Source of the DNA: Mycobacterium sp.
GTDB taxonomy: Bacteria > Actinomycetota > Actinomycetes > Mycobacteriales > Mycobacteriaceae
Direction of reading: 5' to 3'
NCBI GenBank assembly: GCA_016197405.1
Contig: JACPVR010000005.1
Location: 62,001-126,000 of the forward strand
DNA: 64,000 bases
In this document: positions 1 to 8,580 of the stretch, one piece after another
How positions within the stretch are numbered: the stretch's first letter is position 1
Layout of the letters: the number at the start of each line of letters is the position of its first letter
Notes under the pieces: model-generated
Told to the model about the DNA's origin: nothing
Seen by the model: only the letters and a program-made list of their open reading frames with translations
Database searches by the model: none
Position numbers and translations under genes: made by a program

Positions 1-2
1 CC

Positions 3-1898
3 GGAAATTGGGTCCACAAGGACGGCGGGCACTATTACTTCACCGTGCCCGAGGGGCTTGAGCTTCCCACTGGAATCGAGTCGGTGAGCATTGGGGACGA
101 GGAGGCCTACTCGGCGTTCTGGGGTCCGGGGAAATACGTGTTGGTCCCTCCCAGCGTGCGTGCCGAAGGTCCCTACGAACGGGCTGGGTCCGTCTACGGT
201 GAGCTACCAGATTGGTTGCGAGATCACATCGTTGATTTCGGCCGCTTAAGAGCGGAGCGAGCCGAGCGTAGCCGGGGCCGGTTGCCATCCATCGACGACC
301 CTGTGGCCCAGTGGGGTGCAGTCACGCCCTGGGCGACCATTCTGGACGCCGCCGGATGGGTCTGCACCGGTGTCGCGGATAACTGCGGATGCGATACCTG
401 GACCGCCCCCGGCGACCATGCCAGCGAGAAATCGGCCACTGCGCATGAACCCGGCTGCACGCGATGGACGGACTCACCTGACCCTCCGCTCCATCTGTGG
501 ACCGATCACGATGTCGATCCGCTCGGCGCGTTCCTGCCGTCGGCCGAGGGCACCGGGACCGTCAGTCGGCTGCAGGCATACGCGGCGGTTCACCATGACA
601 ACAACATCGGCGCGGCCATGGAGGCCCTGGGACTGCACCGTGAACCCGTCACTCTCGACGCAGGTCGACTCAACGAGGGGCGCGACAACATGGAGACTGA
701 TTCAGACCAGAACGCGGCTTCGAGTGGCCGCCGGGTTCAGGTCACTTGGGCTTCGGATATCCAGCCGGAGCCCGTTCCATGGCTGTGGGTCGACGTCACG
801 CGGCAGAACACGTGGTCCGCTGACAAGCCGGCGGGCACGACCCCGGATGCCTTCTTCATCGAGGACATCGCATGTGTGGCAGACGGCCATCCGTGGTTCC
901 CTCCCGAGGTCGAGGACGACGGCCGGATCGCTTGCGGCATGCTCTCAATCGCAGCAGGGCGGGAGGGAACAGGTAAGTCCAGCTTTGCAATTTGGCTAAC
1001 CTCCAAGATTACCCGCGGGACGCTGCCAGGCGCGTATTACGGAACCCCAAGGAAAGTCTTCTACCTGGCCACCGAGGACTCCTGGAAGCACACCCTCGTG
1101 CCGCGACTTATTGCGGCCGGCGCTGACCTCTCCATGGTTGGCCGCATCGATGTGGTGGTACGTGCAGGCAGCACGGTGACACTTAGCTTGCCTGATGACA
1201 CCGCGTTGTTGACTCAGGAAATCATCGACCACGGAGTCGCGCTAGTGGTGGTTGATCCATTGATGAGCACCCTCGGTAAGGGTCTGGATGCGAACGGCAG
1301 CCGCGACGTGCGCACGGCGTTGGAGCCGCTAGCGGCGATGGCCGATCAGACCGGTGCCGCGGTTGTGGGTATCGCGCACTTCAACAAGGCCAGCGGCCTT
1401 GATGCCCTGAGCCGGATCACGGGTAGCGGTGCGTTCAAGGACGTTGCACGCGCCGTGCTGGTGTTTGCAGACGATGGCGAACAGCGCGTATTCACGCAGC
1501 CGAAGAACTCCGTTGGCCGGTACGACCTGCCCTCGTTGAACTACGAGATCCGGGGGGCCGTTGTTGACACGCCAACCGGTAAGACGTCGACAGGGGTGTT
1601 CCGATTCACCCGCGTCGCTGACCGCTCGGTAGACGACATGCTTGCCGATGAACGCGGCCGTCGAAAGCGCCGTAATGGAGTCACGGCCTTTGTGATCGAT
1701 TACCTGACCCTTCATGGCGACGAAAAGACTGGTGAGGTTGACGCCGCCGAGGTGATCGCCGCAGGCGAAGAACGCGGGTACAAGCGAAAGCAGATTATCG
1801 ACGCTCGCAGTCGGTGCACCGACCCCGAAATATGCACTCGCAAAGACGGATTCGGCGAGAATGCTGGAAACATCTGGTGGATCAGGCGGATTGAGTAG
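3..1898 (+). CDS. Primase/RepA-type AAA ATPase (5' truncated by window edge)
   Basis: The reading frame is open from the first bases, so the gene starts outside the window; a GTG at 45 is only internal. The N-terminal part, with GPGKYVLVPPS, looks like the end of a bifunctional primase-polymerase domain. The C-terminal half is a RecA/RepA-like helicase (AAA_25): Walker A AGREGTGKSS near residue 300 of the visible part and Walker B ALVVVDP near residue 400, then a HIS/lysine-containing sensor region (IAHFNK). Such fusions unwind and prime replication in phages, satellites and integrative plasmids. The iteron-like array that begins 30 bp after the stop fits a replication initiator. Domain assignment is from motifs; the exact element type is inferred. 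Confidence 0.75.
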   Translation, partial: GNWVHKDGGHYYFTVPEGLELPTGIESVSIGDEEAYSAFWGPGKYVLVPPSVRAEGPYERAGSVYGELPDWLRDHIVDFGRLRAERAERSRGRLPSIDDPVAQWGAVTPWATILDAAGWVCTGVADNCGCDTWTAPGDHASEKSATAHEPGCTRWTDSPDPPLHLWTDHDVDPLGAFLPSAEGTGTVSRLQAYAAVHHDNNIGAAMEALGLHREPVTLDAGRLNEGRDNMETDSDQNAASSGRRVQVTWASDIQPEPVPWLWVDVTRQNTWSADKPAGTTPDAFFIEDIACVADGHPWFPPEVEDDGRIACGMLSIAAGREGTGKSSFAIWLTSKITRGTLPGAYYGTPRKVFYLATEDSWKHTLVPRLIAAGADLSMVGRIDVVVRAGSTVTLSLPDDTALLTQEIIDHGVALVVVDPLMSTLGKGLDANGSRDVRTALEPLAAMADQTGAAVVGIAHFNKASGLDALSRITGSGAFKDVARAVLVFADDGEQRVFTQPKNSVGRYDLPSLNYEIRGAVVDTPTGKTSTGVFRFTRVADRSVDDMLADERGRRKRRNGVTAFVIDYLTLHGDEKTGEVDAAEVIAAGEERGYKRKQIIDARSRCTDPEICTRKDGFGENAGNIWWIRRIE

Positions 1899-1928
1899 TG
1901 AGAAGGATCGCGCGCGAGTACCCGACAG

Positions 1929-2143
1929 GCGACCTTTGCGATCTTTGCGCTGACCTGGTCATACGTCTGCGATCTTTGTGCGATCTTTGCCTGCGATCTT
2001 TTGGTTCGGTGCGATCTATGAGGCAGCGCGAAGGTCGCAGTTGCGGCGCCAAAGGTCGCAGTTGCATTCGCCAAACATCGCATAAAGATCGCACTTGGTT
2101 CTCGGGCAAAAGTACTGTTCAGAACAAAGATCGCAAAGATCGC
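1929..2143. repeat. Two-armed iteron-like array of a 10-mer
   Basis: Copies of GCGATCTTTG (0-1 mismatch) start at 1929, 1938, 1969, 1980, 1993 and 2011. The reverse-complement form CAAAGATCGC (0-2 mismatches) starts at 2029, 2050, 2072, 2083, 2125 and 2134. The outermost pairs on each side overlap by one base (9-bp period), so the array is roughly mirror-symmetric about 2020-2030. It sits directly downstream of the primase/helicase gene. Arrays like this bind initiator proteins at origins or act as multi-site operators. I see no AT-rich unwinding stretch, so origin function is inference. Confidence 0.7.
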
Positions 2144-2187
2144 AATACGAGAGGTCGCGCGCGAGGCCCGTTGTACGATTCCGCGGT

Positions 2188-2634
2188 ATGGGGGGCTCTT
2201 TGCCTGCTGCCGGGTGGTATCCCGATCCATCCGGCAAGCCGATGCAACGCTACTTTGACGGTGCTAACTGGACTGAGAACTATGCACCTGCCCCACCCCC
2301 ACAGGTGGCCGGTGTCGTGATGACGGGCGAGACGAATCATTGGGTCCATCTCGCGCTCACGCTCTTCACGTGCGGGCTGTGGATCCCGATTTGGATCATC
2401 GCGGAGCTGAGTTCAAGCAAACGCCCTATGGCCGTTGATGTTTACGGCAACCCGATCGTGAAAGGCCCGCAAGCCGCTGGCCCGGTAGTTCCGAAGCGGC
2501 CAGCCTGGCTCGATAGGCATCCCTGGCTTAACAAGCTTCCTGGTGATCCGATGTTGTGGATCATCATGTCGACCACTGTGATGCTCTTCCTGAGTTTCAT
2601 TGTCGTCGCTTTGATAGTGGGTGCCACCACGTAG
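2188..2634 (+). CDS. DUF2510 membrane protein
   Basis: This 148-aa protein begins with a DUF2510 motif (AAGWYPDPSG followed by RYFDGANWT), a short tryptophan-rich module common in actinobacterial membrane proteins. A hydrophobic segment follows at about residues 48-70 and another at about 120-145, giving a small two-pass membrane protein. The ATG at 2188 is chosen because the WYPDP motif lies just after it; a TACGAT box 8 bp upstream could allow a leaderless transcript. It is the first gene after the iteron array. Function in the element is unknown; a membrane role such as superinfection immunity is possible but unproven. Confidence 0.6.
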   Translation: MGGSLPAAGWYPDPSGKPMQRYFDGANWTENYAPAPPPQVAGVVMTGETNHWVHLALTLFTCGLWIPIWIIAELSSSKRPMAVDVYGNPIVKGPQAAGPVVPKRPAWLDRHPWLNKLPGDPMLWIIMSTTVMLFLSFIVVALIVGATT

Positions 2635-2685
2635 GAGCGCGCGGCCGCCCGAGGTGTGCACTCCTTGCGTATTGAATGCGTACCT

Positions 2686-3174
2686 ATGGCACCAGTAATG
2701 CCGCACCGAGATTCCCGCCAGAGGGCCGAACAGGCGTTCCGGCTGCGCAGCCTTGGCTACACCTGGCGGGCGGTGGCAGACCACCTGGGGTACCGCAGTG
2801 CCGGCGCTGCGCAGACGGCGGTGAATCGCCACTTAGAACGGACGCCGCCGGAATCACCGGAGGCAGCCCGACGGTCGGTCACCGAACGACTCCAGATCAC
2901 GAGCGCGATTCTGGCCGAGCGCCTGTTCCAGGCTCGCGAGGACGGCGACGACGACCGATTGGTGGCGGTGTCGCGCGAGCTGCGCAACACCACTACCGAG
3001 CTGGCCAAGATCAACGGCCTCAATGTGCCTGTCGCCCAGCAGGTCGACCTCACGGTGTCGACCTCGGCGACCGAGGTCATCGACCGGATGGAGCGCGAGC
3101 TGCTGGCCATTGCGGCCGAGCGGCAACCACAGTTCGCAATATCCGAGGTCATCGAAGGAGAAGTGATCCAGTGA
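2686..3174 (+). CDS. HTH protein, probable small terminase subunit
   Basis: 162 aa. The N-terminus carries a helix-turn-helix (AEQAFRLRSLGYTWRAVADH, then a second helix after GYRS), followed by a long charged helical region and an acidic tail. This layout and the position four genes upstream of a large terminase match small terminase subunits, which recognise the packaging site and recruit the large subunit. The stop overlaps the start of the next gene (GTGA). It could instead be a plain DNA-binding regulator; the call rests on context. Confidence 0.5.
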   Translation: MAPVMPHRDSRQRAEQAFRLRSLGYTWRAVADHLGYRSAGAAQTAVNRHLERTPPESPEAARRSVTERLQITSAILAERLFQAREDGDDDRLVAVSRELRNTTTELAKINGLNVPVAQQVDLTVSTSATEVIDRMERELLAIAAERQPQFAISEVIEGEVIQ

Positions 3175-3527
3175 CGACTGCAGAAGATGTGATTCGCGCG
3201 GCGGCTTCGGTTGGGCGCGATGTCGCCGAGGGCCGGATGGAGCCGGCCGCACTCGATGCCGCGGTGGTCGATGAGTGTCGCCAGCTCGTCGGCCAGGTGG
3301 TCGGTGAGGGTGATCCGTTGTTCGCTCTGCAGTGCGAGATTGCGCGCGGGGTGCTGGCGGTCGGCGGCATTGCGGCCGACGAGCTATCGGAGTGGGCGGC
3401 GGTGGGCCGCCAACGGGCCGCCCAGCGCTGCGAACCGCCGTCCCCCTCCGAGGAGCTGCCCGAAGCGAATTCGCCTGCGAGCGAGCCGCACAGCCTGATT
3501 TCCGGAACCGACCACCTACCCGCATAG
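3171..3527 (+). CDS. Hypothetical protein, packaging-module context
   Basis: 118 aa starting at a GTG that overlaps the upstream stop by 4 bp, which implies translational coupling. The sequence is alanine- and glutamate-rich, mostly helical, and I recognise no domain. It lies between the HTH/TerS-like gene and the large terminase, with consistent reading-frame codon use. Possible roles are an accessory packaging or head-assembly factor, by position only. Confidence 0.5.
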   Translation: MTTAEDVIRAAASVGRDVAEGRMEPAALDAAVVDECRQLVGQVVGEGDPLFALQCEIARGVLAVGGIAADELSEWAAVGRQRAAQRCEPPSPSEELPEANSPASEPHSLISGTDHLPA

Positions 3528-3540
3528 GAGACCACCGCTC

Positions 3541-3819
3541 ATGATCGGCGTGAAAATCACTCCCGACGAACTCGATGACGCGCTCTTGGCCGCACTGCGC
3601 GGCGCCCCGGGTCAGGTCATGCCATGGGCCGAGCTCCGCGATCTCCCGCCGGCATCGGCCTACTGGCAACGGGTGGAATCGCTGACCCGCCTTGAGGTCA
3701 GCGGGGCGGTGCATGTCACCAAGGTCGACGGTCTCAACTACTGCGCGTTGGGTTACAGCACGCCACCGCCGCGGCGCCGGCCGGCGAGCACCGTTGCCTG
3801 CCCGACGATGCAATCATGA
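3541..3819 (+). CDS. Hypothetical protein, small winged-helix-like
   Basis: 92 aa with a GGAG ribosome-binding site 9 bp before the ATG. The sequence (LDDALLAALRGAPGQVMPW, then a helix and a short strand pair) has the rhythm of a small winged-helix protein, but no family is certain. Its stop overlaps the ATG of the large terminase gene, so the two are probably co-translated. No membrane segment or metal site is visible. Confidence 0.5.
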   Translation: MIGVKITPDELDDALLAALRGAPGQVMPWAELRDLPPASAYWQRVESLTRLEVSGAVHVTKVDGLNYCALGYSTPPPRRRPASTVACPTMQS

Positions 3820-5417
3820 GCGGCTCGACGGCGACGCTGGTCGGTGCGCGAGCGCTGGCTGTGCAACGCGCACAACGACGACCGGAGTCGCCAGCTGACC
3901 TGGCTCGGATGCTTGACCCGAAGTTCGTCATCACTCCGACCGTGCGGTTGTTGTCCGATATCGCGGTGCGCTCAGTGACCCAGCCCGATCAGCGCGACGT
4001 GGCGACCTGTCCGCCGCGCAGTGGAAAATCCCGTCTGCTGTCGATCTGGTCCGTGGTGTGGGCGTTCATGCGTGACCCGGATATGCAGATCATGTTGGTC
4101 AGCTACAGCGACGAGTTGGCCACCACGTTCAGCCGTGAGGTACGCAGGATCATCAACGAGAATGCGGAGTTCCTCGGTTTTCGCATCAGCGCCGACAAGT
4201 CCTCGACAGCGCGATTTCGCATCGAAGGCCATGCCGGCCAACTGATCGCGGCCGGCATCGGGTCGGGCTTGACGGGGCAGGGGTGTGACCTGATGCTGAT
4301 CGACGATCCGATCAAGAACGCCAGCGAGGCCGACTCCGCGGCGCATCGCCGCCGGATCTGGCATGAGTGGGGCGCGACCCTCGCGCCGCGCATCCATCCC
4401 GGCGGGAGCGTCTGCCTGGTACAGACTCGCTGGCACGTCGACGATCTCGCAGGAAAGTTGCTCGCTACAGAGCCGGACGTGTGGACATACACCAACGTGC
4501 CGGCCGTCGGCGAGATCGGTATCCCCGACGCGCTCGGGCGCGAGCCGGGAACGGTGATGACCTCGGCGCTGGGTTACACCGCCGACCACTTCGCTGCGGC
4601 ACGGCGCACCTCGGGCGAACGCAGCTGGTACGCGCTGTATCAGGGCAGCCCGACCGCATTGGAGGGTGGACTGATCAAGTCGGCCTGGTTCGATGATTGG
4701 CGGCTGCCGGCAGCCCCGCAGCGATCGATCAAAACGGTTGTCGGCGTGGACCCCTCCGACAGCGGGGACGGTGATGCCTGCGGCGTCGTGGCAGCGTCGA
4801 TCGGCGCCGATGGCGTCGTGGCAGTCATCGCGGATATCAGCGCGCCGATGACGTCCGACGCCTGGGCGACGGCGGCGGTCTCGTTGGCTCTGGACGTGGG
4901 CGCCAGCGAGATCGCCGTAGAGGGTTTCGCGGCGCGTGAAACCTACGTGCGGGTCATCAACGAGGCCTTGAAGCGTGCGCGTCAGGGCCGCCCGGTCAAG
5001 GTGTCGTCCTGGCCACCGAAAGGTTCCGGGCGCGGCGGTGGGGACGCGCTGGCGCGCAGCGCGGCTCTGTTGCAAGGGCTGGAGACCGGCGCCGTCCGAC
5101 TGGCCGGACATTTCCCGGACCTCGAAGCGGCGGCGATCGGTTGGCAAGCCGGCCAACATCAGCCCGACCAGGTGGCTGCGCTTGTGATCGCGCACGACGT
5201 TCTGGTGCACAGCCTCGGGCGGGGTATGACACTCACCAACCCGGCGACCATCGAGGCCCGGATGCGTGAACGTGAGCCCATCAACCCGATAGGTAGCCGC
5301 TTCGCTTCTCGCGCCTCGGCCGGTGCTATACCCACCGTTAGCCGGCTCGCCAGGAAAGTCAGCGGTGAGGGGTACGACCCGTTGGGCTACACGCGGCGCA
5401 CGATCCGCCGGTTGTGA
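3816..5417 (+). CDS. Phage terminase large subunit
   Basis: 533 aa, normal length for TerL. The ATPase has Walker A PPRSGKS (about residue 65) and Walker B LMLIDDP (about 157) followed by the coupling segment. The RNase H-like nuclease begins at VGVDPSDSGDGDACG (about 309), with further acidic positions at IAVEGF. TerL drives DNA into procapsids and cuts the concatemer. No portal, protease or conventional capsid cluster follows; instead a serine recombinase on the other strand interrupts the module. This suggests a satellite or a decayed prophage. Confidence 0.9.
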   Translation: MSGSTATLVGARALAVQRAQRRPESPADLARMLDPKFVITPTVRLLSDIAVRSVTQPDQRDVATCPPRSGKSRLLSIWSVVWAFMRDPDMQIMLVSYSDELATTFSREVRRIINENAEFLGFRISADKSSTARFRIEGHAGQLIAAGIGSGLTGQGCDLMLIDDPIKNASEADSAAHRRRIWHEWGATLAPRIHPGGSVCLVQTRWHVDDLAGKLLATEPDVWTYTNVPAVGEIGIPDALGREPGTVMTSALGYTADHFAAARRTSGERSWYALYQGSPTALEGGLIKSAWFDDWRLPAAPQRSIKTVVGVDPSDSGDGDACGVVAASIGADGVVAVIADISAPMTSDAWATAAVSLALDVGASEIAVEGFAARETYVRVINEALKRARQGRPVKVSSWPPKGSGRGGGDALARSAALLQGLETGAVRLAGHFPDLEAAAIGWQAGQHQPDQVAALVIAHDVLVHSLGRGMTLTNPATIEARMREREPINPIGSRFASRASAGAIPTVSRLARKVSGEGYDPLGYTRRTIRRL

Positions 5418-5518
5418 CCACCGGGACGCCGGCCGGTACTCGGACATGTCGACGAGCGGATTCCGGCGTTAACGGGTGGTCGTTCACTGTGGAGTTGTCA
5501 AAGGGCAGCTCTCGGTCC

Positions 5519-6118
5519 TTAGGCCCTCTCGGCCAAGGTGCGGTAGAGCGTGGCCCGGCTGACACCGAGAGTTCGGGCAATAACCGGAACTGGCTCACCG
5601 TTGGCGCGCATCCTCTCGGCCAAGGCGATCTGGTCTGGATCCAGAGATCGAGGCCTGCCGATCGGGAGACCGCGTGCCTGGCGGGCACCCTTTGCCGCTG
5701 TCCGGCGTTCACGCTGCAGCTCTAACTCCAACTCAGCCAGAGACGCCAACACTCCCGCGATCATCCGGCCAGTGGCATTGCCGGTGTCGATACCCTCGCG
5801 CAACGAACGCAACACGATGCCGCGCTGGCCGAGGTCGCGGATGGTGGCCATTACCTCCGCGGCATTGCGACCCAACCGGTCGATACCGACCACCACGATG
5901 GTGTCGCCTCGTCGCGCATACGCCAGCAGACCCGAGAGGCCGGGCCGCTGCTCCTTGGTCGACGTGCCCGTGAGGACGTCGGAGTAGACGTGGGATTCGT
6001 CGACACCCGCCGCCGCCAGGGCATCACTCTGTTGGTTCAACGACTGATGGCCGGTGCTCACGCGCGCGTACCCAAGCAGCGTGCCATTGGGCGGGAGGTC
6101 GGTGGTGGTGCTCATCAT
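5519..6118 (-). CDS. Serine recombinase (resolvase/invertase family)
   Basis: 199 aa. The N-terminal catalytic domain shows GYARVSTGHQSLNQQ with the nucleophilic serine of the RVST motif, then VVGIDRLGRN. The long E helix follows and a C-terminal helix-turn-helix (PVIARTLGVSRATLYR). This is the full length of Tn3-type resolvases and DNA invertases. The gene points leftward, convergent with terL, and splits the packaging genes from the next cassette. Palindromes just upstream of its start (6139-6161) are candidate crossover or res sites. It may resolve multimers or be a remnant of a transposon; no terminal inverted repeats were found. Confidence 0.88.
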   Translation of the reverse strand: MMSTTTDLPPNGTLLGYARVSTGHQSLNQQSDALAAAGVDESHVYSDVLTGTSTKEQRPGLSGLLAYARRGDTIVVVGIDRLGRNAAEVMATIRDLGQRGIVLRSLREGIDTGNATGRMIAGVLASLAELELELQRERRTAAKGARQARGLPIGRPRSLDPDQIALAERMRANGEPVPVIARTLGVSRATLYRTLAERA

Positions 6119-6468
6119 CGGACAGTTCCTCTCAATACACCGCGTGACGCGGTATCGATACGCGACAACTTTCGGGACTCGCGACCACGGGAGACGCTGC
6201 GCCCGAAGGCGATTCCGGCGTATGTCCCAGAACTAAAGTTTTGAGAGGCACACGCACGCGCTGAAAATACCGTCCGACATCGGCCTGTTGTGATCAGAAC
6301 CCCAGGGGGCCGACCGCGACCAAAATCAGCGGAATTCTGCGATTTCAAAATCGGTACTTTGCCTACTAAACTCTGCAAAGTGCTTGTGCCACAGAGCAGT
6401 TCGACTCTGTAGGAAAGACACGCCGAATAGACGAACGCACTAGCGCGGCTTCACCGTTGTGGTGAATC
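6119..6468. promoter_or_regulatory. Divergent regulatory region with several palindromes
   Basis: This 350-bp spacer separates the leftward recombinase gene from the rightward cassette and is less GC-rich than its flanks. It contains ACCGCGTGACGCGGT (6139-6153) overlapping GTATCGATAC (6152-6161), then CGATTT-CA-AAATCG (6340-6353) and arms ACTTTGC/GCAAAGT at 6356 and 6375. The first pair could be a recombinase site; the second pair could be operators for the cassette starting at 6469. No gene is evident. Confidence 0.5.
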
Positions 6469-6717
6469 ATGTTGCCTGTGACCAGATCAGCAAGCGTTCT
6501 GAGCGATCCGACGGCCCTGACGCCGGGTCAGTGGTCGGGCAGGCTCGCGGGATTCCTGGCCCGCGGCCGGGGCAATGACGACCCTGACGTCATCGCCTGC
6601 CGAAAGGCACTCGCGTATTGGCGTTGCAGGCGAGTGATCGACGCCGAAGCTGGCCAGATCAGCGCAGGCGATATCGACCGGCTGGTGGCCCATCTGCGCG
6701 CGGCGGTGCCCGCATGA
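6469..6717 (+). CDS. Hypothetical protein, first gene of overlapping cassette
   Basis: 82 aa, rich in arginine and alanine, with no family I recognise. It is the first of five rightward genes, each of which overlaps the next by 4 bp (ATGA/TGA), so they form one translationally coupled unit. The upstream region carries the palindromes described for 6340-6381. The start is the ATG at 6469; the ribosome-binding site is weak. Confidence 0.45.
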   Translation: MLPVTRSASVLSDPTALTPGQWSGRLAGFLARGRGNDDPDVIACRKALAYWRCRRVIDAEAGQISAGDIDRLVAHLRAAVPA

Positions 6718-7394
6718 CGATCTTGACCCGGCGCCGGGCGGCCGCACCGGAACCCACCCCCATGCGCCCGACTCAGGACGAGCTGCGCACCCGCCGGCGC
6801 GCAGGACTGACCGCGGTCTACGACGGGCAGTTCTCGCTCACCGACGAGATCCGCGCGATCTGCGCACCGCTGGCCAAACACGCCGCCAAGCACGGCGACG
6901 CCGCCGCGGCACTCAAGCCGCGCGTCGGTGAACTCGCCGATGCCGTGCACGAACTGGTCTCGGCCGTCGTGGGCTGGCTCGCTGAAATCGACGTGCAGCG
7001 CGAGAATGCCGAACGGTTGGCGCGCCTGGACACCGCGAGCAGAAAGCAGGCGATCAAGCACCTGGTCGACTTGACGCCACGTCCCACCGCGCCCGATATC
7101 GGACTCGACGAGATCACCGCGGGGCGGTGGGCTGCCGCCCTGGTCGCGATGGCCAAGCCCTATTCACGGCCGCTGGCGGAGCTGCTGGGGCGTTCTCGCC
7201 CGCCCGGGCATCCCGATCTGCGGATGCTGGCGAGCCGATCCGAGCGGCTGTGCGGCCTGCTCCGCGAAGTCGACTCTGCGGCACGGCAGCTGGAGATCCG
7301 CATCGACAAAGCCGCAGCCGCCGAACGCAAGACACCCCCGACGCCCGCCGAGACGAAGCGGGCCGAACTCCGAGCGATGGGATTTGACCTGTGA
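6714..7394 (+). CDS. Hypothetical helical protein
   Basis: 226 aa starting at an ATG that overlaps the upstream stop. The protein is almost entirely helix-forming, alanine/arginine-rich, with heptad-like stretches around residues 50-110, so a coiled-coil or scaffold-like fold is plausible. There is no signal peptide or membrane segment. The position directly before a possible shell protein would fit a scaffold or head-assembly role, but this is inference from order. Confidence 0.5.
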   Translation: MTILTRRRAAAPEPTPMRPTQDELRTRRRAGLTAVYDGQFSLTDEIRAICAPLAKHAAKHGDAAAALKPRVGELADAVHELVSAVVGWLAEIDVQRENAERLARLDTASRKQAIKHLVDLTPRPTAPDIGLDEITAGRWAAALVAMAKPYSRPLAELLGRSRPPGHPDLRMLASRSERLCGLLREVDSAARQLEIRIDKAAAAERKTPPTPAETKRAELRAMGFDL

Positions 7395-8206
7395 CCACCA
7401 CCCTGCGCGCGATCGACTTCACCCCGCCGCTGGTCGCGCCCGCTAACCCACACGGTCTCGACGCCGCCACGACCTGGGCCGACTCGCTCGACGGTGAGGC
7501 GCTGCGCTGGCTGCCGGCCGGCGTGCAGTTCCGCCTACGCACCCACCGCGCCTCATCTGCCTTCGGGAGTTGGGGGGCCAGCTGGTGCGCTGATCCCAAC
7601 GACCTGGACCCCGAGGACGACGTCAAGACCGGGCCGCCTTTCGTCGACGACGACCCGGACCCCTTCGCGCCCTTCTCCACCTTCGCGTTCGACCGGCTTC
7701 AGGAGTGCGGCAACCTGTCCGAGTTCGACCGCCGCGAGGTCCACGAACGGGCCGAGCAGACATTCCAGGTGAAGGAACCGATTGCGGTTGAGACGGAGTT
7801 CAGCACGCGGCTGGTCACCGATGCCGGGACACCGGAGATCGTCGACGATCTCATCAGCGCAGTGGGGCACCTCGAGGAGACGTTCGCCGCCACCGGAGCG
7901 ACCGGCCTGGTGCACGCCCGCGTCGGTCTGCTCGCCCTCGCCCAGAACCTCCGGCTCACCGTGCGCGACCCTGCCACACCCGGCGTGCTGCGGACACCCG
8001 CGGGCCATCGATGGGTGTTCGGCGGCGGGTACGCAACCCCGTTGGGCGACACACTGATCGCCACGTCACCGACCTACGGGTGGCGCGGTCCCATCGGGGT
8101 GCGCGAGGCGATCCAGTACGAGCGCAACCAATTCGTCGTCATCGCCGAGCGCAGTCTGGTCGTCGGCTACGAGACGGTCATCGGCGCCGCCGAGATCACG
8201 CCATGA
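7391..8206 (+). CDS. Hypothetical protein, possibly capsid/encapsulin-like
   Basis: 271 aa. The central and C-terminal part (a helical stretch, then GLVHARVGLLALAQN, WVFGGGYATPLGDTLIATSP and ERNQFVVIAERSLVVGYET) alternates helix and strand in the way HK97-fold shell proteins do, ending in a strand that would form the E-loop/A-domain-like core. The acidic segment DPEDD-DDDPDP lies at about residues 75-95. It overlaps its neighbours by 4 bp on both sides. A structural-shell identity is only a suggestion; no family match is certain. Confidence 0.45.
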   Translation: MTTTLRAIDFTPPLVAPANPHGLDAATTWADSLDGEALRWLPAGVQFRLRTHRASSAFGSWGASWCADPNDLDPEDDVKTGPPFVDDDPDPFAPFSTFAFDRLQECGNLSEFDRREVHERAEQTFQVKEPIAVETEFSTRLVTDAGTPEIVDDLISAVGHLEETFAATGATGLVHARVGLLALAQNLRLTVRDPATPGVLRTPAGHRWVFGGGYATPLGDTLIATSPTYGWRGPIGVREAIQYERNQFVVIAERSLVVGYETVIGAAEITP

Positions 8207-8580
8207 GCGCCGCGGGGGCCGAGGAGGTCGGTCGGTGCTGGGACTGCGGCGGGGATTGCCTGAGCGACAAGGGCAGCGTCCACGGCTGGCGGTGCCGAAC
8301 CTGTTGCGATCGTTATGTCGCCGACGGTGACGCCCGCGGCCGCCGCAAGCGGGCAGCGCGGGTGCTCGCCAAGCTACACACCCCCAACACGTCGAACGTC
8401 GCTGTGTGCGGGTCGCCGGGACGGACCTCTCTCCTGGTGTCAACCAGTCGCCCCGGCGGCCCGCAGACAGACGGCGACGGCGGGCGTTGTGGTGGCGGTG
8501 GATCTGGCTGCGGGCCGCATCGCCACCACGACGACCGAAATCCTGTATCCATCACGAGCACCAGGAGCACACCGAGATGA
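8203..8580 (+). CDS. Small zinc-ribbon protein
   Basis: 125 aa. The N-terminal third has CWDCGGDC and then CRTCC, a Cys4-type zinc ribbon, followed by a basic helix (RGRRKRAARVLAK). The C-terminal half is glycine- and histidine-rich and of low complexity, so only the first 60 residues look like a folded domain. The start overlaps the previous stop and the stop overlaps the next ATG. Role unknown; DNA or RNA binding is likely for such ribbons. Confidence 0.45.
   Translation: MSAAGAEEVGRCWDCGGDCLSDKGSVHGWRCRTCCDRYVADGDARGRRKRAARVLAKLHTPNTSNVAVCGSPGRTSLLVSTSRPGGPQTDGDGGRCGGGGSGCGPHRHHDDRNPVSITSTRSTPR

Noticed and set aside
1929..2143. CRISPR array
   Set aside because: The repeats are 10-mers with irregular 9-42-bp spacing and both orientations; there are no constant-length spacers or Cas genes.
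3972..5447. 491-aa leftward gene
   Set aside because: It is the antisense shadow of terL; its peptide is Arg/Pro-rich without domains.
5519..6118. Complete Tn3-family transposon
   Set aside because: A resolvase-type recombinase is present but there is no transposase and no terminal inverted repeats flanking it.
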